In this document: positions 1-8,136 of the stretch, in pieces | Numbering within the stretch: the stretch's first letter is position 1 | How the letters are laid out: each line of letters opens with the position of its first letter | Assembly: GCF_000746525.1 (NCBI RefSeq) | Contig: NZ_CP009048.1 | Span: forward strand, 343,501-407,500 | Reading direction: 5' to 3' | From: Pseudomonas alkylphenolica | GTDB taxonomy: Bacteria > Pseudomonadota > Gammaproteobacteria > Pseudomonadales > Pseudomonadaceae | DNA length: 64,000 bases | Made by a program: the position numbers and the translations under genes | The notes under the pieces: model-generated | Told to the model about the DNA's origin: nothing | Databases searched by the model: none | The model's input: only the letters and a program-made list of their open reading frames with translations

Positions 1-480
1 CACTTCGTTGCTGTAGGCCGGCAGGCCGATCCGCGCCGCGCGCGGCAGCATGATGTAGAACATTGCTTTGGCCCTGGACATGCCCAGTGCCCGCGCCGCT
101 TCGATTTCACCGCGTGGAATGGCCTGCAGCGCGCCGCGCAGGATCTCGGCGATGTAGGCGGCGGTGTGCAGGGTCATGGTCAGCACGGTGCACCAGAACG
201 GATCGCGCAAATAGGGCCACAAGGCGCTGTTGCGCACGGCATCGAACTGCGCCAGGCCGTAGTACACCAAAAACAGCTGAACCAGTAACGGCGTGCCACG
301 GAAGAAGAAGATGTAGCCGAAGGGCAGGGCGCGCACGTACCAGTGTCGGGAAGAGCGGGCGATACCCAGCGGAATGGCCAGGATCAGGCCGGCAATCACG
401 GCGATGGCTACCAGTTCGAGGGTCAGTGTGGCGCCTTGGGCCAGGCGTGGCAGCCACTTGATGATGACTTCCCAGTTCAT
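1..480 (-). CDS. Polar amino-acid ABC transporter permease (HisM-like), partial
   Basis: The first 160 residues of an inner-membrane permease are present and the C-terminus lies off the left edge. The protein begins MNWEVIIKWLPRLAQ, has hydrophobic helices near residues 15-40 and 52-75, and carries the EAA loop that docks on the ATPase (EAARALGMSRAKAMFY, about residues 128-143). Its ATG overlaps the stop of the upstream permease by 4 bp (ATGA), so the two are translationally coupled. It is the last visible gene of a four-gene operon with ATPase, binding protein and a second permease. The family imports polar or basic amino acids such as histidine, arginine or ornithine; the substrate cannot be read from sequence. 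Confidence 0.93.
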   Translation of the reverse strand, partial: MNWEVIIKWLPRLAQGATLTLELVAIAVIAGLILAIPLGIARSSRHWYVRALPFGYIFFFRGTPLLVQLFLVYYGLAQFDAVRNSALWPYLRDPFWCTVLTMTLHTAAYIAEILRGALQAIPRGEIEAARALGMSRAKAMFYIMLPRAARIGLPAYSNEV

Positions 481-1172
481 TGGTTAGGCCTCACGAAGCC
501 GCGTGCGGCACGTTTTTCCATGAAGTGCATGCCGGTCATGGCAAGGATGGTCAGGCCCAGGTAGATAACCGCGGCGACCATATAGAAGGTGAAGGGCTGC
601 TTGCTCACCGTCACGGCAATCTGCGAGTGACGCATGATCTCTTCCAGGCCGATCACCGATACCAGCGCGGTGTCCTTCATCAGGATCATGAACAGGTTGC
701 CAAGGCCCGGGAGGGCGATGCGCCACATCTGCGGAAGGATAAGCTTGGAGAAGATCCGCCCTTTGGAAAGGCCCAGGGCCAGGCCTGCTTCACGGTGGCC
801 CTTGGGGATGGCCAGGATCGCGCCGCGGAAGACCTCCGTGGCATACGCGCCGAAGCACAGGCCCAGAGCGATCACGCCCGCAGCAAAGGCGTTGAGCTCA
901 AGGCCGGGAATATTCAGGGCTTCGCCGAGCCGGTTCATCAGGCTGACGGTGCCAAAGTAAATCAACAACACCCAGAGCAGTTCGGGTACGCCACGAACCA
1001 GCGTGGAGTAGAAGCCACCCAGCCATCGCAGGGGTTTGTACGGCGAAGTCTTGGCCAGGGCGCCAAGCAGCCCCAGCACCAGCCCCAGACATAGGGCCGA
1101 CAACGCGAGTTTGACGGTCATCAGCGTCCCGGCCACCAGGGCCGGACCGAATCCGTAGAGATCAATATTCAT
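477..1172 (-). CDS. Polar amino-acid ABC transporter permease (HisQ-like)
   Basis: A 231-residue inner-membrane permease of the HisMQ family. It starts MNIDLYGFGPALVAG and has about five hydrophobic segments. The EAA motif is at about residues 133-150 (HREAGLALGLSKGRIFSK). It pairs with the downstream permease to form the heterodimeric channel. The start is 57 bp after the binding-protein stop, separated by a strong hairpin, and the stop overlaps the next ATG. The length is normal for the family. Confidence 0.95.
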   Translation of the reverse strand: MNIDLYGFGPALVAGTLMTVKLALSALCLGLVLGLLGALAKTSPYKPLRWLGGFYSTLVRGVPELLWVLLIYFGTVSLMNRLGEALNIPGLELNAFAAGVIALGLCFGAYATEVFRGAILAIPKGHREAGLALGLSKGRIFSKLILPQMWRIALPGLGNLFMILMKDTALVSVIGLEEIMRHSQIAVTVSKQPFTFYMVAAVIYLGLTILAMTGMHFMEKRAARGFVRPNQ

Positions 1173-1190
1173 GGGCAGGTTTGTTCAAGG

Positions 1191-1221
1191 GACCGGCATC
1201 GCCCTCAGGGCGATGCCGGTC
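1191..1221 (-). other. Intercistronic hairpin between binding-protein and permease genes
   Basis: Two perfectly complementary 15-base arms (1191-1205 and 1207-1221, arm GACCGGCATCGCCCT) are separated by one base, so the innermost pairs must open to form a loop. The hairpin lies between the binding-protein stop (1230) and the permease start (1172). No U-tract follows, so it is more likely an mRNA-stabilising or attenuating element. That would let the periplasmic protein be made in excess over the permeases, as is common in such operons. Confidence 0.7.
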
Positions 1222-1229
1222 GGGGCGAA

Positions 1230-1991
1230 TCAATAGATGCTGAACGGGAAGTACTTGTTGTTGATCTTCTCGTAGGTGCCGTCGGCAACGATTTCCTTCA
1301 GTGCGGCGTTCAGCTTGTTGCGCAGTTCATTGTCGCCTTTGCGCACAGCGATACCGACCTTGTCGCTTTCGTTCACCGGCTCGCCTTTGAACTCGTAGTT
1401 TTTGCCGGCTTCGGACTTGAGCCAGTCGTAGTTGGCGTACTTGTCTGCCAGCAGGGCGTCGACGCGGCCTGAGGTCAGGTCCAGGTAGGCGTTTTCCTGA
1501 GTGTCGTAAAGGCTGACTTTGAACTTGCCGTCCATGCCGCCGTGATCGTCGAGCCAGATAGCGGCCTGGGTGGCGCGCTGGGTGCCGAGGGTCTTGCCGG
1601 CGAGCGAAGCATCGTCAGTCTTGAAGTCGACGTTTTTCGGGGCGATGAACTGCTGCTTGTTCGAGTAGTACGGGTTGGTGAAGTCCACGGCCTGCTTGCG
1701 CTCGTCGGTAATCGACAGCGACGAGACGATGAAGTCGAACTTCTTGGCGTTCAGGGCCGGGATGATGCCGTCCCAGTCGGAGGTGACCACTTCGCACTCG
1801 ACTTTCATCTTGGCGCACAGGGCGTCACCGATGTCTTTGTCGAAGCCGACGACCTGGCCGCTGGCATCCTTGTTGTTGAACGGCGGGTAAGCCGCCTCGA
1901 TGCCCATCTTCAGTTTCTCGGCAGCCATTGCATTGGCCGAGAACACCAGCGTGGCGGCAGCGGCCAGGAGGAATTTCTTATAGGTCTGCAT
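1230..1991 (-). CDS. Periplasmic amino-acid-binding protein of ABC transporter
   Basis: A 253-residue extracellular solute-binding protein of family 3 (HisJ/LAO/ArgT type). The signal peptide MQTYKKFLLAAAATLVFSA is followed by cleavage near ANAMA-AEK. The mature start EKLKMGIEAAYPPFN and the segment DFIVSSLSITDERKQAVDFT are family signatures. A longer reading frame extends upstream to 2117, but the start at 1991 has a GGAG ribosome site 8 bases ahead and gives the signal peptide. That ribosome site overlaps the end of the ATPase gene. The protein captures a basic or polar amino acid for the permeases encoded next. Confidence 0.95.
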   Translation of the reverse strand: MQTYKKFLLAAAATLVFSANAMAAEKLKMGIEAAYPPFNNKDASGQVVGFDKDIGDALCAKMKVECEVVTSDWDGIIPALNAKKFDFIVSSLSITDERKQAVDFTNPYYSNKQQFIAPKNVDFKTDDASLAGKTLGTQRATQAAIWLDDHGGMDGKFKVSLYDTQENAYLDLTSGRVDALLADKYANYDWLKSEAGKNYEFKGEPVNESDKVGIAVRKGDNELRNKLNAALKEIVADGTYEKINNKYFPFSIY

Positions 1992-2004
1992 GCGTGTTGC
2001 TCCG

Positions 2005-2778
2005 TTAGCGGTTGCTGGACATGAATTGTTTACAACGCGCCGAGTTCGGGTTTTCAAAAACCTGCTGCGGCGTTCCCTGCTCTTCGACCAGCCCTTGGTG
2101 CAGGAAGACGACTTCACTGGACACCTGACGGGCGAAGCCCATTTCGTGCGTAACCAGTAGCATGGTACGGCCTTCTTCGGCGAGAGCGCGGATAACGTTG
2201 AGCACTTCCTGGACCATTTCCGGATCCAGGGCCGAGGTCGGCTCGTCGAACAGGATGACCTTGGGTTTCATTGCCAGGGTACGGGCAATGGCTGCGCGCT
2301 GCTGCTGGCCACCGGACAATTCGGCCGGGTAGCTGTGACGCTTGTTGTGGATCCCCACCTTGTTGAGCAGTGCCTCGGCATGCTCGATGGCTTCGACCTT
2401 GCTCTGGCCAAGCACGCGGCGTGGCGCCTCGATGATGTTGTCGAGGATGCTCATGTGCGGCCACAGGTTGAAATTCTGAAACACAAAGCCGATCTCGCTG
2501 CGCAGGCGATTGATCTGCTTGTTGTCGGCAGCCACCAGTTCGCCGTTCTTCGCGGACTTGAGCCGGAGTTCTTCACCGGCCACCAGGATCTGGCCCTGAT
2601 GCGGGTTCTCCAGCAGGTTGATGCAGCGCAGCAGAGTGGACTTGCCGGAGCCGGAGGATCCCAGGATCGAGATCACGTCGCCATCGCGTGCGGTCAGCGA
2701 GATGCCTTTGAGGATCTCCTGATCGCCGTAGCGTTTGTGCAGGTTGCGGATTTCCAGCGCGGGCGTGGCCTCAGCCAT
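2005..2778 (-). CDS. Amino-acid ABC transporter ATP-binding protein (HisP-like)
   Basis: A 257-residue ABC ATPase and first gene of the operon. Walker A is GSSGSGKST (about residues 38-46), the signature is LSGGQQQRAAIA (about 155-166), and Walker B is VILFDEPTSALD (about 176-187), followed by the switch histidine in LLVTHEMGFA. The insert that follows Walker A (LLENPHQGQILVAGEEL) is typical of HisP/GlnQ-type proteins. It should dimerise under the two permeases and power uptake. The binding-protein gene follows 13 bp downstream. Confidence 0.96.
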   Translation of the reverse strand: MAEATPALEIRNLHKRYGDQEILKGISLTARDGDVISILGSSGSGKSTLLRCINLLENPHQGQILVAGEELRLKSAKNGELVAADNKQINRLRSEIGFVFQNFNLWPHMSILDNIIEAPRRVLGQSKVEAIEHAEALLNKVGIHNKRHSYPAELSGGQQQRAAIARTLAMKPKVILFDEPTSALDPEMVQEVLNVIRALAEEGRTMLLVTHEMGFARQVSSEVVFLHQGLVEEQGTPQQVFENPNSARCKQFMSSNR

Positions 2779-3387
2779 GTGCGGTCCTCATGTGTTCTGG
2801 TGCGCTCCTGCTGTTGGCGGCCTTCTTGGCGAGCGCCAAGCTAGCATAGCGGCCGAATGACAGCCAACAAGGTCGGGAGGGGCAAGCAGTTGCCAGGTGG
2901 GCGAGTGTCGCATCGCTGCAGCGGACTGTCGCGCGGATGACCACTTGCCCTCGTTTCCAGGGCCGGAGCCTTGATGAAAAAAGGCGCGATGGTGCCATTT
3001 TTGGCCAGTGCTGGGAAGTCGTTTCTGACCTTGGGTACAGCTTCGGGCCGTGAATCGCGGCTTTGGTTGTACCTGAGGGTTGCGCCTTTTTGTTTCTTCG
3101 ATGTGCGTGAGGTGTTACCGCTGGATGATTTTGGTGCACCTGGGGCATTTGTAAGTGGGTATTTCAGTAATCGTGGTTTTCCGAGGGTTTTTGAGGGTCT
3201 TTCGGTCAGCTTCTGGCAGAAAGGCCTGTAAGCCTTGTTTGACGGGGGTGTGAGATATTTCGAACGAACGGTCATCGTGCTGGCGCGGATATTGCCTTAT
3301 CGATCGGCAACAGGATGTAGCAATCTTTTTATCCAAGGCGCGCCTCAGGTCGCAGGATCAGAACGCAATTCTTGCAAAGGTAGTTTT
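2779..3387. other. 609-bp divergent intergenic region
   Basis: This stretch separates the leftward ABC operon from the rightward permease gene, so both promoters should lie here. The short frames in it have no start site or motif I can support. I looked for a sigma-54 promoter and found none. It is notably more A/T-rich than its neighbours between about 2970 and 3340. Apart from the ribosome site of the next gene (AAAGG near 3376) I see no definite element. Confidence 0.5.
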
Positions 3388-4782
3388 ATGAGCGGTACGC
3401 ACAATTCCAATGACCTCGCTCAGGGGCTCAAACAACGGCATGTCACCATGCTGTCCATTGCTGGTGTTATCGGTGCCGGCCTGTTCGTAGGCTCTGGCCA
3501 CGCCATCGCCGCCGCCGGCCCGGCCGTTCTGCTGGCCTATGCCGCCGCCGGTACCCTGGTGGTGCTGGTGATGCGCATGCTCGGGGAGATGGCGGTCGCC
3601 TCGCCGGATACCGGGTCCTTCTCTACTTATGCCGACAAGGCCATCGGCCACTGGGCCGGTTTTACCATTGGCTGGCTGTACTGGTGGTTCTGGGTACTGG
3701 TGATTCCACTGGAAGCCAACGCCGCAGCGGCCATCCTGCATGCCTGGTTCCCTGATGTCGGCATCTGGGTCTTTAGTCTGGTCATTACCCTGCTGCTGAC
3801 CGCGACCAACCTGTTCAGCGTGAAGAACTACGGCGAGTTCGAGTTCTGGTTTGCCCTGCTCAAGGTTATCGCCATCATCGGCTTCATTATTCTTGGCACG
3901 GCGGCCGTGTTCGGTTTCCTGCCTAACAGCCAGGTCAGCGGCGTCAGCCACCTGTTCGACACCCAGGGCTTCATGCCTAACGGTCTGGGCGCAGTGCTGG
4001 CGGCCATGCTGACCACCATGTTCTCGTTCATGGGTACCGAAATCGTCACGATTGCGGCAGCCGAATCCAAGGATCCGGGCAAGCAGATCTCCAAGGCCAC
4101 CAATTCGGTGATCTGGCGGATCTTCCTGTTCTACCTCGTATCGATCTTCCTGGTCGTGGCGCTGGTTCCATGGAACAGCAGTGAGCTGGCAGAAGTCGGT
4201 TCCTACCAGACCGTGCTGAACCTGATGGGCATTCCTAACGCCAAGCTGATCGTCGACATCGTTGTGTTGATCGCGGTAACCAGCTGCCTGAACTCGGCGC
4301 TGTACACCTCCTCGCGCATGCTCTTCTCCCTGAGCAAGCGTGGCGATGCGCCGGCCGTGGCCCAGCGCACCACCTCCAGCGGTACCCCGTACGTTGCGGT
4401 GGTGCTGTCGACGGCGGCGGCGTTCCTGACTGTGGCTGCCAACTACGTGGCACCTGCCGCGGTGTTCGAGTTCCTGCTGGCCAGCTCCGGCGCCATTGCC
4501 TTGCTGGTGTATCTGGTGATTGCCATCTCGCAGTTGCGCATGCGCCGCCAGCGTATGGCGCGTGGCGAGAAGATCGCGTTCAAGATGTGGCTGTTCCCGG
4601 GCCTGACCTGGGCGACCATCTTCTTCATCGTTGCCATTCTCACCGTGATGCTGATCCGTCCGGATCACCGTATCGAGATCATCGCGACCGGCTTGCTGTC
4701 GATTGCCGTGGTTGCGGCCGGCCTGCTGGTGGCGCGCAAGCGCAAGGCCGAGGCGGCTGGGCGTGCGGTGCTGAACAACTGA
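3388..4782 (+). CDS. gabP: GABA permease-type amino acid transporter (APC superfamily)
   Basis: A 464-residue secondary transporter of the AAT family with about twelve hydrophobic helices. The N-terminus LAQGLKQRHVTMLSIAGVIG followed by GAGLFVGSG is the classic family signature in helix 1, and EIVTIAAAESKDP is the conserved loop after helix 6. It most resembles GabP (4-aminobutyrate:H+ symport), but related permeases for proline or aromatic amino acids share these motifs. The frame opens farther upstream at 3235, but ATG 3388 has an AAAGG site and the expected length. An intrinsic terminator follows 20 bp after the stop, so the gene is probably monocistronic. Confidence 0.85.
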   Translation: MSGTHNSNDLAQGLKQRHVTMLSIAGVIGAGLFVGSGHAIAAAGPAVLLAYAAAGTLVVLVMRMLGEMAVASPDTGSFSTYADKAIGHWAGFTIGWLYWWFWVLVIPLEANAAAAILHAWFPDVGIWVFSLVITLLLTATNLFSVKNYGEFEFWFALLKVIAIIGFIILGTAAVFGFLPNSQVSGVSHLFDTQGFMPNGLGAVLAAMLTTMFSFMGTEIVTIAAAESKDPGKQISKATNSVIWRIFLFYLVSIFLVVALVPWNSSELAEVGSYQTVLNLMGIPNAKLIVDIVVLIAVTSCLNSALYTSSRMLFSLSKRGDAPAVAQRTTSSGTPYVAVVLSTAAAFLTVAANYVAPAAVFEFLLASSGAIALLVYLVIAISQLRMRRQRMARGEKIAFKMWLFPGLTWATIFFIVAILTVMLIRPDHRIEIIATGLLSIAVVAAGLLVARKRKAEAAGRAVLNN

Positions 4783-4799
4783 TTCAGGGCTGTTGAAAT

Positions 4800-4837
4800 G
4801 AAAAGGCCGCGATCTGTAAGGATCGCGGCCTTTTTGT
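4800..4837 (+). terminator. Intrinsic terminator of gabP
   Basis: The arms AAAGGCCGCGATC and GATCGCGGCCTTT form a near-perfect stem with the loop TGTAAG, followed by a run of T. It begins 18 bp after the permease stop codon. Confidence 0.9.
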
Positions 4838-4847
4838 TTAGCGAAGC

Positions 4848-4914
4848 ATCGCGGGACAAGCCCGCTCCCACCGGGATTTAGGTGATCTCTGTGGGAGCGG
4901 GCTTGCCCCGCGAT
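4848..4914. repeat. REP pair 1 (palindrome-outward, type A)
   Basis: Two inverted Pseudomonas REP copies (ATCGCGGGACAAGCCCGCTCCC ... and its near-complement) face each other around a 21-base spacer. The first copy has one change (GCGGGACAAG for GCGGGGCAAG). It lies between the gabP terminator and the convergent gene at 4928. Confidence 0.9.
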
Positions 4915-4927
4915 GAGGCCTTTGAAA

Positions 4928-5368
4928 TCAGCCGAACATCTTCTGTTGCTGCTTGGCCACTGCTTCCGAGGCCGAGATGTAGGCTTCCTGGAACTCGTCG
5001 CTTTCCAGCCAGGCCATGGTGGTGGCTTCGTCAGCCCCGTCCAGCCATTTGCGGTAGGCGCTGAAGACCATGACGATGTAGTCGGTGGCGTGCTCTTCCT
5101 TGTGGCCTTTGAGTACCAGGGCCAGCAGCGGGTCGACCAGGAACACCGAAATCAAGGCCACCAGGCCGCCTTCCTGGGCTTGCTTCATCTTTTCGAACAG
5201 GGCGCTGTAGCTGCCCGAGTTCATGGCCTTGTCGAAGACCTGCTCGACGCTGGCGCTGGAGCTTTCGCCGGAGCTCTTGACCGCCTGGCCGCTACGCACC
5301 ATGCGATTCTCGCGAGCCTTGGTGGCGGCGCGCTTGGCGCGTTTCTGTTGTTTGCTGTTGGAGGCCAT
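4928..5368 (-). CDS. Conserved hypothetical protein, 146 aa
   Basis: I do not recognise a domain. The protein starts MASNSKQQKRAKRAATKA, a lysine/arginine-rich segment of about 25 residues, followed by a serine-rich linker. The rest is predicted helical and contains one strongly hydrophobic stretch, GGLVALISVFLVDPLLALVL (about residues 69-88), that could be a buried or membrane helix. A longer frame reaches 5509, but ATG 5368 gives the sensible start. It lies 79 bp downstream of ppk2 on the same strand and may be co-transcribed with it. Confidence 0.75.
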   Translation of the reverse strand: MASNSKQQKRAKRAATKARENRMVRSGQAVKSSGESSSASVEQVFDKAMNSGSYSALFEKMKQAQEGGLVALISVFLVDPLLALVLKGHKEEHATDYIVMVFSAYRKWLDGADEATTMAWLESDEFQEAYISASEAVAKQQQKMFG

Positions 5369-5447
5369 CGGTGAATCCTGAGTCGTAAAATTTTGCGTAT
5401 TGAAGCCTAGTTGGCAAAGAAACCCAAGTGCCGCCGACGGCCTTCGC

Positions 5448-6488
5448 TCAGGCGGGCTGTGCCAGCTCGCCGCGGTCTTCCTCGACAAGCACCCGTGCCG
5501 CGCGCTCAACCAGCAGCGGATCGGGCTGGTGGGCCACGCCCAGGTCCTTGCCCGGGTAGTCGAGCGAATGCAGGAAATGACGGATGCAGTTGATCCGTGC
5601 GCGCTTCTTGTCGTCGGACTTGATCACCGTCCAGGGCGCGTCGGCAGTGTCGGTATGGAAGAACATCGCCTCTTTGGCGGCGGTGTACTCATCCCACTTG
5701 TCCAGCGACTTGATGTCGATGGGCGACAGTTTCCAGTGCTTGAGCGGATCGTCGCGGCGCGAGATGAAGCGGCGCAGCTGTTCTTCGCGGTTGACCGAGA
5801 ACCAGTATTTGAACAGCAGGATGCCGCTGTTGCAGAGCATGCGCTCCAGGTCAGGTGCCTGGCGCATGAACTCCAGGTACTGCAGCGGCGAGCAGAAATC
5901 CATTACCCGTTCGACGCCGGCGCGGTTGTACCAGGAGCGGTCGAAGAAAACCATTTCACCGGCAGTCGGCAGGTGCTGGATGTAGCGCTGGAAGTACCAC
6001 TGGCCCTTTTCCTGCTCGGAGGGCTTCTCCAGGGCGACGATGCGCGCGCCGCGCGGGTTCAGGTGCTCCATGAAGCGTTTGATGGTGCCGCCTTTGCCGG
6101 CCGCGTCACGGCCTTCGAACAGCACGACAATGCGCTGGCCGGTTTCCTTGGCCCAGCTCTGCACCTTAAGCAGTTCGATCTGCAGCTCGTGCTTGGCCTT
6201 TTCGTACTCCGCGCGGCGCATACGGTTGCGGTAGGGGTAGCTGGCGGGCAGTTTTGCAGTAGTGCTGTCTTCGTTCGAGCCGCGCGGGGCGGAGGCTACC
6301 TTCAGTGCGGCCGGTTGCTGGCTGATGGCGCTGATTTCAGCGTCGGCGGTGACAGTGCCGGGCTTGCGGGTGGTGCGTGGTCGCCGTGGGCGGCTGGTGC
6401 CGGGCGCGCGTGACGGGGTCTGGCTGGTACTGGCCGATGTGTCTGAAGTCGGTGAGGGCAGAGGCAGGGCAGTTGATTCTTCGCTCAT
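5448..6488 (-). CDS. ppk2: Polyphosphate kinase 2
   Basis: A 346-residue PPK2-family enzyme that uses inorganic polyphosphate to phosphorylate nucleotides (typically NDP to NTP, or the reverse). The P-loop is at residues 125-132 (GRDAAGKG), Walker B is VFFDRSWYNRAGVERVM (from about 180), and the lid region carries the arginine-rich WFSVNREEQLRRFISRRDD. The first 80 residues are a low-complexity Ser/Thr/Pro/Arg extension that is not part of the kinase core. The core is of normal length for one-domain PPK2. It is followed on the same strand by the unknown 146-aa gene. Confidence 0.94.
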   Translation of the reverse strand: MSEESTALPLPSPTSDTSASTSQTPSRAPGTSRPRRPRTTRKPGTVTADAEISAISQQPAALKVASAPRGSNEDSTTAKLPASYPYRNRMRRAEYEKAKHELQIELLKVQSWAKETGQRIVVLFEGRDAAGKGGTIKRFMEHLNPRGARIVALEKPSEQEKGQWYFQRYIQHLPTAGEMVFFDRSWYNRAGVERVMDFCSPLQYLEFMRQAPDLERMLCNSGILLFKYWFSVNREEQLRRFISRRDDPLKHWKLSPIDIKSLDKWDEYTAAKEAMFFHTDTADAPWTVIKSDDKKRARINCIRHFLHSLDYPGKDLGVAHQPDPLLVERAARVLVEEDRGELAQPA

Positions 6489-6590
6489 TGGGGGCCTGTT
6501 GGGTTTTTCGAATGTCCTTCAGGCAGCATACGGCAGTGTGGCAAGCGCGCACTGACGGTGGTCAACGCCCCGCTTTTTTATGGCGAAAAC

Positions 6591-6623
6591 AAAAAACCCC
6601 TGAATCTCGCGATTCAGGGGTTT
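6591..6623 (-). terminator. Intrinsic terminator of tRNA-Phe
   Basis: Read on the minus strand, AAACCCCTGAATC pairs with GATTCAGGGGTTT around a CGCGA-like loop and is followed by a T-run (TTTTTTGTTTT). It begins 10 bp after the tRNA 3' end. Confidence 0.9.
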
Positions 6624-6632
6624 CGGTATTAG

Positions 6633-6708
6633 TGGTGCCCAGAGACGGAATCGAACCGCCGACACGGGGATTTTCAATCCCCTGCTCTACCGACTGAGCT
6701 ATCTGGGC
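6633..6708 (-). tRNA. tRNA-Phe (anticodon GAA)
   Basis: A complete 76-nt cloverleaf. The acceptor arm GCCCAGA pairs with TCTGGGC, the D-loop is AGCTCAGTCGGTAGAGC, the anticodon stem/loop is GGGGATTGAAAATCCCC with anticodon GAA, and the T-arm contains GGTTCGATTCC. The CCA end is encoded. It lies downstream of mutY-yggX but has its own promoter and terminator. Confidence 0.98.
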
Positions 6709-6718
6709 AACGGGGCGC

Positions 6719-6747
6719 ATTAAAAGGCTTTTTCAGGTTTGCGTCAA
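6719..6747 (-). promoter_or_regulatory. Sigma-70 promoter of tRNA-Phe
   Basis: On the minus strand TTGACG (-35) is separated by exactly 17 bp from TTTAAT (-10), and the tRNA begins 10 bp farther on. A GC-rich GCGCCCC discriminator follows the -10, as expected of stringently controlled stable-RNA promoters. Confidence 0.8.
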
Positions 6748-6799
6748 CGACTTTTTGAAAATTTTTTAAATTAATTCCGTCGCTTACGATTTTTCGGGG

Positions 6800-7072
6800 T
6801 TATTCGGCTGGTGGAACGTAGCCTTCGGCCTTTTCGAATTCCTGGCCGGAGAAGAACTTGTCCATCTCGCCCTGGAGGAATTTGCGGTCCTCGGCGTTCA
6901 TCATGTTCAAGCGCTTCTCGTTGATCAGCATGGTCTGTTCCTTCTGCCAGTCGGCCCAGGCCTTCTGCGAGATGTGCTCGTAGATGTCCTGGCCCTTGGC
7001 GCCCGGGTACGGTGGGCGCTCCAGACCTGGCAGTTGTTCTTTGTACTTGCGGCACATTACGGTGCGGGTCAT
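6800..7072 (-). CDS. yggX: Fe(2+)-trafficking protein YggX
   Basis: A 90-residue protein of the YggX family, linked to iron handling and protection of Fe-S clusters from oxidation. It begins [20 protein letters not shown] with the conserved Cys7, and contains the signature [19 protein letters not shown]. Its ATG overlaps the mutY stop (ATGA), so it is coupled to mutY, whose product is itself an Fe-S protein. Confidence 0.97.
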   Translation of the reverse strand: MTRTVMCRKYKEQLPGLERPPYPGAKGQDIYEHISQKAWADWQKEQTMLINEKRLNMMNAEDRKFLQGEMDKFFSGQEFEKAEGYVPPAE

Positions 7073-8136
7073 CGCGACTCTCCTGCAATCAAAACGTCGG
7101 CCGCGCGTTTCAGCAGTTTTTTCACCGGGGCGGCAAGGCCCAGGCGCGGCGGGGTGGCGAGGTTATACCAGAGCCAGTCGGCCTCGGCCACGTGGGCCCG
7201 GGTGTCATCGACCCGGACCAGCCATGGTTCGATGGCCAGCTGGAAATGGCTGAAGGTGTGCGTCAGGCCGTCCAGCGCCTGGCTGGCGCTGAGGCTCAGC
7301 CCGTGCTGGTCGGCCAGGTCGTCGAGCTGTTCCAGGTTGTCCAGCTCCGGCAGGCTCCACAAGCCGCCCCAGAGCCCTGTGGAAGGGCGCCGGTAAAGCA
7401 GGATGGCACCTTCGCGGTTTGCCAGCAGCGGCATCAGCGTGCGCCGCTGTGGCAGCTCCTTGCGCGGTTTGGGTATCGGGTAGCGAATCTCCTGGCCGAG
7501 CATGTGTGCTTCGCAACCGAGCTTGAGCGGGCACAGCAGGCAACTGGGTTTGCTGCGGGTGCACAGGGTGGCGCCGAGGTCCATCATCGCCTGGGTGTAG
7601 TTATTGACCCGGGTGTGAGGGGTATAGCGTTCGGCGTTGGCCCACAGGGCTTTGGCCACTTTCGGCTCGCCCGGATAGCCTTCCTGGGCGGTGTAGCGGG
7701 CCAGTACGCGCTTGACGTTGCCGTCGAGGATCGGCGCGCGCAGGCCCATGCTGATGCTGGCAATGGCGCCGGCGGTGGACAGGCCGATGCCGGGCAGATC
7801 GGTCAGCTTTTCGACATCGCGGGGGAATTCGCCGCCGTACTGCTCGACGACGATTTTCGCGGTCTTCTGCAGGTTGCGCGCGCGGGTGTAGTAACCCAGG
7901 CCTGTCCACAGGTGCAGCACTTCGTCTTCAGGGGCTTCGGCCAGGGCCTGCACGGTCGGTAGCGCGGCCATGAAGCGGTCGAAGTAATTGAGCACGGTGC
8001 TGACCTGGGTCTGCTGCAGCATGATTTCCGAAACCCACACCCGATAAGGCGTGATGCCCTGTTGCCAGGGCAGGTCATGACGGCCGTTACGGTCGTACCA
8101 CTCCAGCACGGCGCTGGAAAACTGCTCAGGACTCAT
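7069..8136 (-). CDS. mutY: Adenine DNA glycosylase MutY
   Basis: A 355-residue base-excision enzyme that removes adenine opposite 8-oxoguanine. Visible features are the catalytic-Glu region EIMLQQTQV (about residues 37-45), the helix-hairpin-helix [14 protein letters not shown], the catalytic Asp in [12 protein letters not shown], and the four-cysteine [4Fe-4S] loop from [17 protein letters not shown]. The C-terminal Nudix-like domain that reads 8-oxoG spans about 225-350. It overlaps yggX at its stop and the asmA-like gene at its start. Confidence 0.97.
   Translation of the reverse strand: MSPEQFSSAVLEWYDRNGRHDLPWQQGITPYRVWVSEIMLQQTQVSTVLNYFDRFMAALPTVQALAEAPEDEVLHLWTGLGYYTRARNLQKTAKIVVEQYGGEFPRDVEKLTDLPGIGLSTAGAIASISMGLRAPILDGNVKRVLARYTAQEGYPGEPKVAKALWANAERYTPHTRVNNYTQAMMDLGATLCTRSKPSCLLCPLKLGCEAHMLGQEIRYPIPKPRKELPQRRTLMPLLANREGAILLYRRPSTGLWGGLWSLPELDNLEQLDDLADQHGLSLSASQALDGLTHTFSHFQLAIEPWLVRVDDTRAHVAEADWLWYNLATPPRLGLAAPVKKLLKRAADVLIAGESR

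Noticed and set aside
3358-4668. A 436-aa open frame on the minus strand opposite gabP
   Set aside because: It is rich in His, Gln, Gly and Arg with no hydrophobic core or ribosome site, and lies wholly antisense to a clear permease gene. Long antisense frames are common in GC-rich genes.
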